The position numbers and the translations under genes were made by a program. Source: Xanthomonas sp. SI (lineage in GTDB: Bacteria > Pseudomonadota > Gammaproteobacteria > Xanthomonadales > Xanthomonadaceae). Taken from it: a stretch of DNA of 64,000 nt. Below the pieces are notes generated by a model. The model worked only from the letters and a program-made list of their open reading frames with translations. It searched no databases and was not told the DNA's origin. Shown here piece by piece: positions 1-9,476 of the stretch (position 1 is its first letter; every line of letters begins with the position of its first letter). The stretch is taken from assembly GCF_014236855.1 (NCBI RefSeq), contig NZ_CP051261.1:1488001-1552000 (forward strand), in the 5' to 3' direction.

Positions 1-1403
1 CCGGGCACGCCGGCGGCGAGCGGGGCGCCTTGCGCGTAGCTCACATTCGCGGCGCCGAAGCGTTCGCGCAGGCCCAGCAGCGGCGTCACCGGCGCGGCCG
101 AGGTGCCCTGGTAGTTGGCTTCCAGCGCGGCCAGCGCGTCGGCATTGGGGCCGATCACCGCTAGCCGCAGGCCCGGCTTCAGCGGCAGCGTGGCATTGCG
201 GTTCTGCAGCAGCACCAGCGATTGCTGCGCGGCCTGCAGCGCCAGCGCGCGGTGTGCGGCGCTGTCCACGTCCTTGGCGCCCAGCCGCGCGTATGGGTCC
301 TTGCGCTGCGGCTGCAGTTCGCCGAGCCGGTAGCGCGCGGCGAACAATCGCACCAGCGACTGGTCGAGCAGGGCTTCGTCGGCGTCGCCGCGCTCGATCG
401 CCTGGCCCAGTTCGGCATAGGCGTGGCCGCAGTTGAGGTCGTGGCCGGCCTTGAGCGCGGCGGCGGAGGAGCCGGCGTTGTCGGCGCGGAAATAGTGGAA
501 CTGGGTCATGTCGTCGAGCGCGTCGCAGTCGGAGACGACGAAGCCCTTGAAGCCCCAGTCGCCGCGCAGGCGGCCGTTGAGCAGCCAGTCGGCGGCGCAG
601 GCGGGGGTGCCGTGCAAGGAGTTGTAGGCACACATCACCGAGCCGGCCTGGCCGTCGACGATGGCGGCGCGGAACGCCGGGGTGTAGGTCGCTTCCAGGT
701 CGCGCGGCGACACGTCCACGTCGAAGCCGTGGCGGCCGGGTTCCGGGCCGCTGTGCACGGCGATGTGCTTGGGCGTGGCGATGGTGCGCGGGTGGCTGAG
801 GTCGTCGCCCTGCAGGCCGTGGATGAAGCCCACCGCCAGCTGTCCGGTGAGATACGGGTCTTCGCCGTAGGTTTCCATGCCACGGCCCCAGCGCGGGTCG
901 CGGAAGATGTTGATGTTGGGCGACCAGATGGTCAGCCCGGCGTAGCGCGGGTGGTCCTTGCCGGGGCGGCCGGCGAGATTGAACTTGGCGCGCGCTTCGG
1001 TCGAGGTCACGGTGCCGACCTGCTCGAGCAGGGTGGTGTTCCAGGTCGCGGCCAGGCCGATCGCCTGCGGGAACACGGTGGCGTAGCCGTTGCGGGCGAT
1101 GCCGTGCAGGCCTTCGCTCCACCATTCGTAGGCAGGCACGCCCAGGCGCGGAATCGCCGGCGCATCGTTCATCGCCTGCGCGACCTTTTCCTCGCGCGTC
1201 ATCTTCGCCACCAGCGCGGCGGCGCGGTCCTCGGCGTCGTCGGCATGCGCAAGCGGCGCAGCGGCCAATCCAAGCACATACAGCCCCCGCAAAATCCCCT
1301 GTAGGAGCGGCTTCAGCCGCGACCGCGCAGTGTCCGCATCGCGTCGCGCGCTATCGCTCATGGTCCCCCGGATTTCCTTGTGCAGTGTCGGTGCCATCCG
1401 CAT
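1..1403 (-). CDS. nixI: GH3 beta-xylosidase-like glycosidase, NixI type (3' end cut by window)
   Basis: Glycoside hydrolase family 3 enzyme, probably an exported beta-xylosidase removing the beta-1,2-xylose of plant N-glycans (NixI of X. campestris is GH3). The readable part (about 467 codons) shows the beta-xylosidase motif EWWSEGLHG, the SDCDALDDM block with predicted nucleophile Asp292 and the second-domain start LAVIGPNADA. The preferred ATG at 1403 overlaps the upstream GH2 stop as TGATG and has GGAGG about 7 nt before it, so translation is probably coupled; an in-frame ATG at 1361 is an alternative. The N-terminus ends in a hydrophobic stretch LYVLGLAAAPLAHA, a likely signal peptide. 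Oddly, the signal-peptide coding region contains a copy of the genome's extragenic repeat (1299-1323, read as SRLKPLLQ). The C-terminus lies outside the window. Confidence 0.88.
   Translation of the reverse strand, partial: MRMAPTLHKEIRGTMSDSARRDADTARSRLKPLLQGILRGLYVLGLAAAPLAHADDAEDRAAALVAKMTREEKVAQAMNDAPAIPRLGVPAYEWWSEGLHGIARNGYATVFPQAIGLAATWNTTLLEQVGTVTSTEARAKFNLAGRPGKDHPRYAGLTIWSPNINIFRDPRWGRGMETYGEDPYLTGQLAVGFIHGLQGDDLSHPRTIATPKHIAVHSGPEPGRHGFDVDVSPRDLEATYTPAFRAAIVDGQAGSVMCAYNSLHGTPACAADWLLNGRLRGDWGFKGFVVSDCDALDDMTQFHYFRADNAGSSAAALKAGHDLNCGHAYAELGQAIERGDADEALLDQSLVRLFAARYRLGELQPQRKDPYARLGAKDVDSAAHRALALQAAQQSLVLLQNRNATLPLKPGLRLAVIGPNADALAALEANYQGTSAAPVTPLLGLRERFGAANVSYAQGAPLAAGVP
1299..1323. 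repeat. Extragenic repeat unit inside the GH3 leader
   Basis: A 25-nt copy of the repeat with core GTAGGAGCGGCTTCAGCCGC, which contains the small palindrome GCGGCTTCAGCCGC. The other copies in this window (14211-14282, 24527-24605, 29071-29095) lie between genes. This one lies within the open reading frame of the GH3 enzyme and is translated in frame. Confidence 0.85.
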
Positions 1404-4102
1404 CACTTCGCCTCCGCCGGCTCGGGCGGCGACCCGGTCAGGGTCTGTGCCAGATCGCGCACCTGCAAGGCGCTGCGCAGCTGTTCCAGCGTCGCGTTGC
1501 TGCGCACGTGCACGGTCAGCGGCTCGCCCGGCAACAGGTCGAATGCGTTGTCGGACAGCGTGGCATCCAGATCGCCGAACCCCAGCCACACTTCGCGCGC
1601 CAGGGTGGTGCTGGTCAGGGTCAGCGCGTAGCCGTCGCCGTCGGCACGCAACTCGCTGCGGATGTCGGGGCTGGGCAGGTGCAGGTTCTTGGCCGCGTCG
1701 AAGAACACCAGGTTGCGCGACAGCACGCGCGCGCCATCGAGCAGTTCGAACACCGCAAAGCTGCGCATCGGATCGGCGCGGCGCAGCAACTGCGCATCGC
1801 TGAAGCTGCCCACGCGCACGCTGGACAGCGGCGCCAGGGTCACCGGCTTCTCGCTCTTGCTCAGGACCTTGCCGGATACGTCCATCACCCGCATGCGCCA
1901 GCGCGCGGCCAGCGGCACGGTGCGGTCGGACACCAGCGTCACCTCGGTCTGGCCCTTGTCGTTGCGCAGCGCGGCGATCAGCTCCGGCGCGTAGAAGCGC
2001 TTGGCGTGGTAGTGCAGCGCCTTCCAGCGGCCGAAGTAGTCCAGGCTGGACCAGGACGCGCCCGGCCACACGTCGTTGAGCTGCCAGTACAGCGTCCCCA
2101 TCGACTGCGGCCGCGACGCGCGCAGGTGCTCGGCGGCCAGAGCGATACCCTCGGCCTGCATCAGCTGGCTCAGGTAGACGAAGCTCTCGAAGTCCTTGGG
2201 CTCGCCGAATTCGCGGCGGATGTACAGCAGCAGGCGCTGGTTGCCGTTGCCCTTGTCGAACTTCTGGTGCGCGCGCATCACCGGCGATTCCGGCTGCAGG
2301 TCGCCGGGTTCGGCGAAGGCGCGGATGGTGCGCATTTCCGGGAACGACTGCAGGCCGTACTCGGACATGAAGCGCGGGGTCACGTTGAGGTATTCGGTGA
2401 CCGGCAGCGCCGGACCGCCCCAGACCTTCCAGTAGTGCATGTCGCCGTCGTCGGGCTGGTCGGCGGCGCCATCGAAATCGGTGCCGGGCGAGGTCGCCCA
2501 GTACGGGGTGTCGCTGTCGTACTTGCTCACCGCCTCGCGCAGCACGGTGCCGAACAGCGTGGTCATGCCGCGTTCGATGCGGCTGCGTTCTTCCGGATCG
2601 ATCGACTGCTTGAACTTGACCCGGTCGCCCCAGTTTTCCCAGCCGGTCTGCACTTCGTTGTTGCCGCACCAGATGACGATGCTGGGGTGGTCGCCCAGGC
2701 GCTTGACCTGCGCTTCGGCCTCGGCGCGGGTGTTTTCGCGGAACGCCACGTCGTAGGGCGGGATCGCGCCGCCGAACATGAAGTCCTGCCAGATCATGAT
2801 GCCCAGGCGGTCGGCGTCCTCGTAGAAGCTGTCCGGCTGGTAGTGGCCGCCGCCCCACATGCGCAGCATGTTCATGTTGGCGTCGCGCGCCGATTGCAGG
2901 ATGCCGCGCATGCGCGCCGCATCGACGCGGCTGGGGAAGCTGTCGAACGGGATCAGGTTGGCGCCCTTGGCGAACACCGGGATGCCGTTGACCACGATCG
3001 CGAAGCCCTTGCCCCACTTGTCCTGGTCGCGGCGCAGCTCGACGCTGCGCAGGCCGGTGACGCGCTCGGTGGCGTAGCTGTCGCCGGCGGCGTCGCGGAT
3101 GCGCGCCTTGAACGTATACAGATCCTGCTTGCCGTAGCCGGCCGGGAACCAGCGCTGCGGCTTGGCGATGCGTACCGGCACGGTGAGCGTGTTGCTGCCG
3201 GGATCGAGCACCGCCTTCTGGCTCAGCTGCGCCACGCGCTGGCCGTCGGGGCCGAGCACGTCCAGCTCCAGCTGCACCTCGCCGCTGCGGCCGGCCTGCA
3301 CCTCCAGTTGCGCCAGCAGTTGCGCCGCGTCCGCATCGACGCGTTGCTGGGCGATGTGCAGGCCTTCCACGCGCAGCGCGTCCCAGGCTTCCACGCGCAC
3401 GTCCTGCCAGATGCCGGCGGTGACGATGCGCGGGCCCCAGTCCCAGCCGAAGGTGTAGGGCGCCTTGCGCACGTAGGTGGAGCTGTGCCGCGCGACGGGC
3501 TCGTCGCCGAACGCCGAGTCGTAGGCGCCGGGCAGCGCGTACGGCTGCTTGGCCAGCCACGGCTGGATCTTCTTGATCGGCGAGTACAGCCGCACTTCCA
3601 GCACGTTGTCGCCGCGCTTGAGCAGCGGCTTGGCGTCCACCCGCCACTGCCGGAACATGTTGTCGGCGGCGAGCAGTTTCTTGCCGTTGAGGTAGACCTC
3701 GGCGAAGGTGTCCAGGCCATCGAACACCAGCTCCACGTGTTCGCGCGCGAGCAGCGCGGCGTCGGCCTTGAAGCGGGTCTGGTATTGCCAGTCGCTCAAC
3801 CCGGCCCACTGGATCTTTGCCTCGTTGTCGCGATAGAACGGATCGGGCACTACCCCGGCCGCGATCAGGTCGGTCTGCACCGTGCCCGGCACCTGCGCCG
3901 GCAGCCACTGCGCGGCCTTCGGGAATTCCTTGGCGCGCACCTCGCCCGGCGCCAGCCGCACCTGCCAGCCCTGTTGCAGCGGCAGCGTCGTCGGCACCGC
4001 GGCCTGGCCCAGCGTGGGCAGGCCCAGCGCCAGCAGCAGCCCGAGCCGGGCGGGAAGGCGCAGGTGCGGCGCGGAACGGGAACGGCGGTGCGGCTGGGTC
4101 AT
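1403..4102 (-). CDS. nixH: GH2 beta-mannosidase-like glycosidase, NixH type
   Basis: 899-residue glycoside hydrolase family 2 protein, probably a beta-mannosidase cleaving the Man-beta-1,4-GlcNAc core linkage of N-glycans. An N-terminal signal peptide ends near LGQAA. A sugar-binding domain (WQVRLAPGEVRAKEFP, then FDGLDTFAEVYLNGK) precedes a TIM barrel with predicted acid/base Glu483 in WCGNNE and nucleophile Glu581 in MSEYGLQSFP. The ATG at 4102 lies 16 nt after the GH20 stop and has GGAG upstream; the stop overlaps the GH3 start. The symbol rests on gene order: in X. campestris nixI, J and K are GH3, GH125 and GH92, and this gene directly precedes the GH3 gene. Beta-galactosidase or beta-glucuronidase activity is possible, but beta-mannosidase fits length, motifs and neighbours best. 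Confidence 0.88.
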   Translation of the reverse strand: MTQPHRRSRSAPHLRLPARLGLLLALGLPTLGQAAVPTTLPLQQGWQVRLAPGEVRAKEFPKAAQWLPAQVPGTVQTDLIAAGVVPDPFYRDNEAKIQWAGLSDWQYQTRFKADAALLAREHVELVFDGLDTFAEVYLNGKKLLAADNMFRQWRVDAKPLLKRGDNVLEVRLYSPIKKIQPWLAKQPYALPGAYDSAFGDEPVARHSSTYVRKAPYTFGWDWGPRIVTAGIWQDVRVEAWDALRVEGLHIAQQRVDADAAQLLAQLEVQAGRSGEVQLELDVLGPDGQRVAQLSQKAVLDPGSNTLTVPVRIAKPQRWFPAGYGKQDLYTFKARIRDAAGDSYATERVTGLRSVELRRDQDKWGKGFAIVVNGIPVFAKGANLIPFDSFPSRVDAARMRGILQSARDANMNMLRMWGGGHYQPDSFYEDADRLGIMIWQDFMFGGAIPPYDVAFRENTRAEAEAQVKRLGDHPSIVIWCGNNEVQTGWENWGDRVKFKQSIDPEERSRIERGMTTLFGTVLREAVSKYDSDTPYWATSPGTDFDGAADQPDDGDMHYWKVWGGPALPVTEYLNVTPRFMSEYGLQSFPEMRTIRAFAEPGDLQPESPVMRAHQKFDKGNGNQRLLLYIRREFGEPKDFESFVYLSQLMQAEGIALAAEHLRASRPQSMGTLYWQLNDVWPGASWSSLDYFGRWKALHYHAKRFYAPELIAALRNDKGQTEVTLVSDRTVPLAARWRMRVMDVSGKVLSKSEKPVTLAPLSSVRVGSFSDAQLLRRADPMRSFAVFELLDGARVLSRNLVFFDAAKNLHLPSPDIRSELRADGDGYALTLTSTTLAREVWLGFGDLDATLSDNAFDLLPGEPLTVHVRSNATLEQLRSALQVRDLAQTLTGSPPEPAEAK

Positions 4103-4118
4103 GCGTGGGTCTCCAGGG

Positions 4119-6602
4119 TCAACGCGCGGCGGCGGGGGGCGCCTGCGCGGTGGTTTCGATCAGGTGGACGGCGCCGATGGCGTAGTACGGGCCGTTGATG
4201 CGGGCGGTCGAGCGCAGGCACAGGTCGTGCGTGCCGGTCTGCTTGGGCAGCGGGGCTTCCAGCGAGAACTGCTCGCCCAGCGCCTTGCCGCCCGGCAGCG
4301 GGATCCGCGCCAGCAGCTTGCCCTTGCAGTCGCCCAGGCGCACTTCCAGTTCGCCGTGCGCGGTCTTGGCCGGGTACTGCTTGACCTTGACCTGCTCGTG
4401 CGCCAGCCCGTAATTGCGCGCCAGCCGCGCGGCATCGATGCGGATGCGGGCGATGCCGTCCAGGCGCGCGTCGGCGTAGCGCCAGCAGCTGCCGAACAGG
4501 TCGATGTTGAACACCGGCGTGTCCTTGCCCGACATGTCCGGCAGCAGCGGTACGCGCAGGCCCAGGCTGCCGTCGGCGCAGGAACTCAGGCCCTGGGTGT
4601 CGCGGCTCAGCAGGCCGGGGCGGTCGAGGATGCGGGTACGCGCCGCGGCCAGCACGCTGCCGTCGTCGGCGAAGGTGGCTGCGCGCACGGTGACCGGCAG
4701 GGTCACGTCGAACGGCTTGTCGTAACGCGGCGAATCGGCGGTGGGCTCGCTGCCGTCGATGGTGTAGCGGAAGCTGCCGAACTTGGCCTGGTTGCCGAGT
4801 GCGATGCTGGCCTTGCCGCTTTCCAGCGCGGCGTTGTCGCCGCCTTGGATGGCGATGTCCGGCGCGAACGCGCCGTCGCCGTAGTCGATGCCCAGCGCGC
4901 GGTAGCGGTTGAGCTGCGCCGGCAGGCGCTGCAGGAAGCCGTCCCAGCCGCGCGCCGCCGGCGGCGACCACGCCGCCTCGGCCAGCGCGCCCAGGCGCGG
5001 GAACAGCGCATGGTCGATATGCCAGGCCGAGGGAATGTATTCGGCCCATAGCGCGGCCTGCGCGCCGAGCACGTGCTTGGCTTCCTCGGCGCTGAGCGCG
5101 GCCGGGACCGGATCGAACTCGTAGACCTTCTGCAGCGGCAGCACCGCCAGCCGGCCATTGGGCTCGTCGCTGCGCGCGCTCTGCAGGTTGTCCAGGTACA
5201 GCCAGCCGGCCGGCACCAGCACCACGTCGTGGCCTTGCTTGGCCGCGGCCACCGCGCCATCGACGCCGCGCCACGACATCACCGATGCGCTGGCCGGCAG
5301 GCCGCCTTCCAGGATCTCGTCCCAGCCGATCAGGCGCCGGTCGTGCTTGGTCAGGTAATCGGACAACTGCTGGTTGAACCAGCCCTGCATCGCGTGCGCA
5401 TCCTTGATCCCGAGCTTGCGCATCTGCGCGCGCACGGCGGGCGAACGCTCCCACTGGTCCTTGACCGCTTCGTCGCCGCCGATGTGGATGTACTGCGAGG
5501 GGAACAGCTGCAGCACTTCGTCGAGCACGCCCTGGATGAAGGTCATGCTCTTTTCGTCGGTATTGAACAGGTAGGGATTGACCCCCCAGTCCACCGACAC
5601 CTTCGGCCGCTGTTTGGTCACGCCGACCAGTTCCGGATACGCCGCCACCGCCGCCTGCGCGTGCCCGGGCATGTCCAGCTCCGGCACGATGGTGACGTGC
5701 CGCGCGGCGGCGTAGGCCACCAGGTCGCGGATCTGGTCCTGGGTGTAGAAGCCGCCGTAGCTTTCCGGCACGCCTTGCGTGCCGGCGCCAGGCGGGGTGC
5801 GCCAGGCGCCGATCTCGGTGAGCTTGGGATAGCGCTTGATCTCGATGCGCCAGCCCTGGTCGTCGGTCAGGTGCAGGTGCAGCACGTTGAGCTTGTGCTC
5901 GGCCATCGCATCGATGACGTGCTTGACCGTGTCCGGGCTGTGGAAATGGCGGGCCACGTCGAGCAGCAGGCCGCGCCAGCCGAAGCGCGGCCAGTCGCGG
6001 ATCTTGACCTCGGGTACGTCCACTTCGCCCTTGCCGGCATCGGGGGTGAGCAGCTGCCAGGCGCTCATCGCGCCGTAGAACAGGCCGCGCTCGTCGCGCG
6101 CCTGGATCAGCATGGTGCTGCCGTCCACGTCCAGCCCGTAGCCTTCCGGCGCTTCCACCGGAGCGTTGGGGTTCATCTGCAGGCGGATGGCGCCGTTGGC
6201 CGGAATGGTCTCGGCGCGCACCTCCAGCGACAGGCCGCGGGTCTTTTCCAGCAGCGCGGCCAATTGCCGGGCCACGCGCATGGCCGCGTCGTCGTCGGTC
6301 GGCACCGACAGCGTGCTGCCGGTGCCGATGGTCAGCGTGGCGCTGCCGCGCTTGGCCTGCGCCGGTGCCGGAATCAGCGGCAACGGCGCGGTGCTGACCG
6401 GCTTCGGCGCAACCGGTGCGGGCGCAGCGGCGGGCTTGGCGGTGTCCGCCGCGGCGGGGGCCTTGCGGTCGCAGCCGCTCAGTACGGCAACGAGGGCGAA
6501 CAGGGCAAGCCCCAGCCACGTGGTGCGGGACGCCGCCGCGGCGCCCGCCGGGGCGGTCGTCGGGCGGTGTGGCGTGCGCTGGCGTGCACCTGCTGCAATC
6601 AT
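4119..6602 (-). CDS. nixG: GH20 beta-N-acetylhexosaminidase lipoprotein, NixG type
   Basis: 827-residue beta-N-acetylhexosaminidase that removes terminal GlcNAc residues. The N-terminus (charged start, hydrophobic LGLALFALVAVLSGC) has a lipobox ending LSGC, so the protein is likely a lipoprotein held at a membrane. It is followed by an Ala/Pro-rich linker, a GH20b domain, and a GH20 barrel with the catalytic pair Asp377-Glu378 in HIGGDEAVKDQW. The last ~200 residues contain a chitobiase-type C-terminal segment (YTIDGSEPTADSPRY) and a sugar-binding-like tail. ATG at 6602 has GAGGTAG about 8 nt upstream. It sits 55 nt after the GH18 stop and 16 nt before the GH2 start, so it is in the same operon. 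The symbol is inferred from position. Confidence 0.9.
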   Translation of the reverse strand: MIAAGARQRTPHRPTTAPAGAAAASRTTWLGLALFALVAVLSGCDRKAPAAADTAKPAAAPAPVAPKPVSTAPLPLIPAPAQAKRGSATLTIGTGSTLSVPTDDDAAMRVARQLAALLEKTRGLSLEVRAETIPANGAIRLQMNPNAPVEAPEGYGLDVDGSTMLIQARDERGLFYGAMSAWQLLTPDAGKGEVDVPEVKIRDWPRFGWRGLLLDVARHFHSPDTVKHVIDAMAEHKLNVLHLHLTDDQGWRIEIKRYPKLTEIGAWRTPPGAGTQGVPESYGGFYTQDQIRDLVAYAAARHVTIVPELDMPGHAQAAVAAYPELVGVTKQRPKVSVDWGVNPYLFNTDEKSMTFIQGVLDEVLQLFPSQYIHIGGDEAVKDQWERSPAVRAQMRKLGIKDAHAMQGWFNQQLSDYLTKHDRRLIGWDEILEGGLPASASVMSWRGVDGAVAAAKQGHDVVLVPAGWLYLDNLQSARSDEPNGRLAVLPLQKVYEFDPVPAALSAEEAKHVLGAQAALWAEYIPSAWHIDHALFPRLGALAEAAWSPPAARGWDGFLQRLPAQLNRYRALGIDYGDGAFAPDIAIQGGDNAALESGKASIALGNQAKFGSFRYTIDGSEPTADSPRYDKPFDVTLPVTVRAATFADDGSVLAAARTRILDRPGLLSRDTQGLSSCADGSLGLRVPLLPDMSGKDTPVFNIDLFGSCWRYADARLDGIARIRIDAARLARNYGLAHEQVKVKQYPAKTAHGELEVRLGDCKGKLLARIPLPGGKALGEQFSLEAPLPKQTGTHDLCLRSTARINGPYYAIGAVHLIETTAQAPPAAAR

Positions 6603-6657
6603 TCGGTCTACCTCGTGCTGTGCGGACGCCTATCGTAGTGGATCGGCGCGTAACGGA

Positions 6658-7713
6658 TCAGCGCGATGCGGCGGGCAGCTCGTCCCACACCTTCGGATCC
6701 TCGGCACCCAGCACCCAGCAGCTGAAGCCTTCCAGGCCGTATTGCTTGACCATGTCGTAGCGCGCGCGGAAGCTGCGCGCATCCGGACGGAACACCCATT
6801 CGCGCATGTCGTCGCGGTAGAAATAGAACCACGACTCCTGCTCCTGCGCATCCCATTGCACGGTGGCGTTCTGCTCGATCGCCAGCGGGAAGGACTCGTC
6901 GGCATCGATGTAGGTCGCCGAGATGTTGGACGCTTCGGTGCCGTCTTCCTTCACCGGGTTGCCGGTGTACCAGCGATAGCCGTAGGTGGCGATGCCCAGC
7001 GACAGCTTCTCCTTCGGCACCTGGGTCAGCGCGTAGTCCAGGTGCTTCTTCATCCACACCATGCCGTCGACCGGGCCGGGCGTGGTCCAGCGGGTGTGCT
7101 GGTCGTAGGTCATCAGGCTGACCAGATCCACCGCCTGGCCGAGCGCCTTCAGGTCGTAGGCGCCGCGCCAGTATTCCCACATCCACTTGGAGAACTGCCC
7201 GCCTTCGGCGTAGCCCGGTGCGTTCGGCACCACCGCCACCGACATCTTGAAGCCGGCCTTGTGCAGTGCGTCGGCGGTCTGCTTGACCATCAGCGTGTAG
7301 GCGTCGCGGTCGGTCCAGGCGATGTTCTCGAAATCGAACTGGAAGCCGTAGTAGCCGTTCTTTTTGCCGTGGATCAGCAGCGAGCCGATCATGCGCTTCT
7401 TCGCATCCTCGTCGTGCATCAGCTTGTGGAAGCCTTCGCGGCCGGTGGTCATCGACAGGATCGGCATCACCCGCAGCTGCTTGCGCTTGGCGATGTCGTA
7501 GATGTACGCGTTGGGGGTGCCGTTGACCAGGCCGTTCTGGTCCACGCCGTACCAGGTCGGTACCACCACGTCGATCTTGTCGACGTTGGCCAGGAACGAG
7601 TTGGTCGATTTCTGCGTGCTCATCAAATAGAACAGCGCGGTCGGGTTCTTGGCCATGGCGGGGGTACAGACCATGGCCAGGGCAAGCAGCAGCCCTGCGA
7701 ATCGCTTCATCAT
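6658..7713 (-). CDS. nixF: GH18 chitinase-like / endo-beta-N-acetylglucosaminidase, NixF type
   Basis: 351-residue secreted GH18 enzyme. A signal peptide (MMKRFAGLLLALAMVCTPAMA) is followed by a single TIM barrel. The catalytic motif reads FQFDFENI, with Asp127 and predicted general acid Glu129; the usual first Asp of DxxDxDxE is replaced in this family branch. Overall it resembles di-N-acetylchitobiase/YaaH-like GH18 proteins, so it plausibly cuts the GlcNAc-GlcNAc core of N-glycans or chito-oligosaccharides. The start follows the GH29 stop by 14 nt; two ATGs stand in tandem with no strong Shine-Dalgarno, which suggests coupling. The symbol is inferred from gene order in X. campestris. Confidence 0.85.
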   Translation of the reverse strand: MMKRFAGLLLALAMVCTPAMAKNPTALFYLMSTQKSTNSFLANVDKIDVVVPTWYGVDQNGLVNGTPNAYIYDIAKRKQLRVMPILSMTTGREGFHKLMHDEDAKKRMIGSLLIHGKKNGYYGFQFDFENIAWTDRDAYTLMVKQTADALHKAGFKMSVAVVPNAPGYAEGGQFSKWMWEYWRGAYDLKALGQAVDLVSLMTYDQHTRWTTPGPVDGMVWMKKHLDYALTQVPKEKLSLGIATYGYRWYTGNPVKEDGTEASNISATYIDADESFPLAIEQNATVQWDAQEQESWFYFYRDDMREWVFRPDARSFRARYDMVKQYGLEGFSCWVLGAEDPKVWDELPAASR

Positions 7714-7727
7714 CGGGGGAATATCCG

Positions 7728-9422
7728 TCAGCGGGTGGAAGTGGGGAAGGGCAGGTCGATGCGGAACACGTAGGCGTGTTCGCCGGCGGGCTTGGTCGGC
7801 AGGGTCAGGTGCAGGCCGTCGGCGCGCTGTTCGAACGGCACCTTCTTGCCGGTGGCGAGCAGGGTCACGCCGCGCACGCCGTCGGCGGGGGTGAGCGAGC
7901 GGATCACCGCCTTGCCGCCGGCCGGCCAGCCCAGCTCGATCGCGTACAGCGCGCCGTGGCCGGTGGTGAAACGGAAATCCTCGGCGGTGTAGGGCTTGGT
8001 CTTGGTGTCCTGGAAGGTGCCGCCGACCACTTCGGTGGGGCCTTCGCCATAGGTGCGCCACGGCTGGCTGTCGTAGATCGCCTCGCCGTTGGTCTTCAGC
8101 CACTTGCCGATCGACAGCAGGATGTCGCGTTCGGTATCGGGGATCGAGCCGTCGGCGCGCGGGCCGATGTTGAGCATCAGGTTGCCGTTCTTGCTGACCA
8201 CGTCCACCAGCATGTGCACGATGAAGGTCGGGGTCTTGTAGGTGTCGTTTTCGACATAGCCCCACGAGGCGTTGCTGACCGAGGTGTCGGTCTGCCAGTG
8301 GGTCGGGTGAATGCCGGTGAGCTGGCCGCGCTCGATATCCAGCGTGCCGGCGCCTTCCGGGAACGCGCCGAGCTTGTAGTTCACCACCACCCCGTCGCCG
8401 CGCGCGGCGCCGTGGTTGTAGTAGTACGACAGCATGGTCGGCAAGGTGCTGCGGAAGGTCGGGTGCGCGATCCACCAGTCGAAGTAGATCAGCTCCGGGT
8501 CATAGCGGTCGATCAGCTCGGTGGTGCGCGCCAGCCAGTCGTCCAGCCACGCCTGCGACACCGGCGTCCAGTCGTTGACGACATCGGCATCGTCCTTGCC
8601 CGGCAAACGGATCTGTGCCGGCCCGTACAGGCCGGCGTAGCGCGGATCGTTGACGTCCGAGTCGAACCTGCGGCCGCCGTCGAAGAACCAGTTGTGCTCG
8701 GCGCGGTGCGAGGACAGGCCGAAATGCAGGCCTTCGGCGCGGATCGCCTTGGACAGCTCGCCGATCACGTCGCGCTTGGGACCCATCTTGGTCGCGGTCC
8801 AGTCCGACAGCTGCGAGTCGTACATCGCGAAGCCGTCGTGGTGTTCGGCCACCGGCACCACGTAGCGCGCGCCGGCCTGGCGGAACAGCTTGGCCCAGCC
8901 CTGCGGGTCGAACTTGGGCGCGGTGAACAGCGGGATCAGGTCCTTGTAGCCGAAGGTGGACTGCGGGCCGTACGTCTCGCGATGGTGCGCGTAGTCCTGG
9001 CTGTCCTTGGCGTCGGGTTGGTACATGTTGCGCGAGTACCACTCGTTGCCGAAGGCCGGCACCGAGAACACGCCCCAGTGGATGAAGATGCCGAACTTGG
9101 CGTTGTCGTACCAGCCGGGCGAACGGTAGTTCTTCAGCGAGGCCCAGTCCGGGCGGAACGGTCCCTTGCGCGCGCCGGCATCGGCTTCGCGCACCAGCCG
9201 CGCGCGTTCGGGCGCGTACTTGGCGGTGGCCTGCAGCCACTGCTGGTCGATCTGTTCGGGACTGAGGGTGGTGGCGGTGGGCGCGGTCGGCGACGGCGCA
9301 TCCGCGGCGCAGGCCGGCATGGCCGCCAACGCGAAAATGAGGGAAAAGCTGCTTGCCAGAGTCTTGCGTACAGCTCCGGCGTGGCGGGATCGGTCCGCGC
9401 GCAGGCGGGTCTCGGACGTCAT
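7728..9422 (-). CDS. nixE: GH29 alpha-L-fucosidase, NixE type
   Basis: 564-residue alpha-L-fucosidase, probably removing the core alpha-1,3-fucose of plant N-glycans. A signal peptide ends near AAMPACAA. The catalytic domain carries FGIFIHWGVFSVPAF, PVAEHHDGFAMYDS and ELIYFDWWIAHP, where Asp315 is the predicted nucleophile; GNLMLNIGPRADGS closes the barrel. A C-terminal beta-sandwich follows. The start at 9422 was chosen because GAGGAG lies about 8 nt upstream; the frame is open to 9494 without a better start. It is the first glycosidase after the terminator at 9477-9516, so its expression probably depends on readthrough from the receptor promoter or on a promoter not recognised here. The symbol is inferred from order. 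Confidence 0.9.
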   Translation of the reverse strand: MTSETRLRADRSRHAGAVRKTLASSFSLIFALAAMPACAADAPSPTAPTATTLSPEQIDQQWLQATAKYAPERARLVREADAGARKGPFRPDWASLKNYRSPGWYDNAKFGIFIHWGVFSVPAFGNEWYSRNMYQPDAKDSQDYAHHRETYGPQSTFGYKDLIPLFTAPKFDPQGWAKLFRQAGARYVVPVAEHHDGFAMYDSQLSDWTATKMGPKRDVIGELSKAIRAEGLHFGLSSHRAEHNWFFDGGRRFDSDVNDPRYAGLYGPAQIRLPGKDDADVVNDWTPVSQAWLDDWLARTTELIDRYDPELIYFDWWIAHPTFRSTLPTMLSYYYNHGAARGDGVVVNYKLGAFPEGAGTLDIERGQLTGIHPTHWQTDTSVSNASWGYVENDTYKTPTFIVHMLVDVVSKNGNLMLNIGPRADGSIPDTERDILLSIGKWLKTNGEAIYDSQPWRTYGEGPTEVVGGTFQDTKTKPYTAEDFRFTTGHGALYAIELGWPAGGKAVIRSLTPADGVRGVTLLATGKKVPFEQRADGLHLTLPTKPAGEHAYVFRIDLPFPTSTR

Positions 9423-9476
9423 GGAACTGCACTCCTCTGTAGAAAACGCGATGCCGGCGCAAACCAAACGCCGGGC

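Noticed and set aside
222-1304. 360-codon plus-strand open frame
   Set aside because: Antisense to the GH3 gene, whose SDCDA and WWSEGLHG motifs are clear on the minus strand.
1385-4198. 937-codon plus-strand open frame
   Set aside because: It is antisense to the GH2 gene; its His/Arg/Ala/Val-rich sequence has no motif, and the minus strand carries intact catalytic residues.
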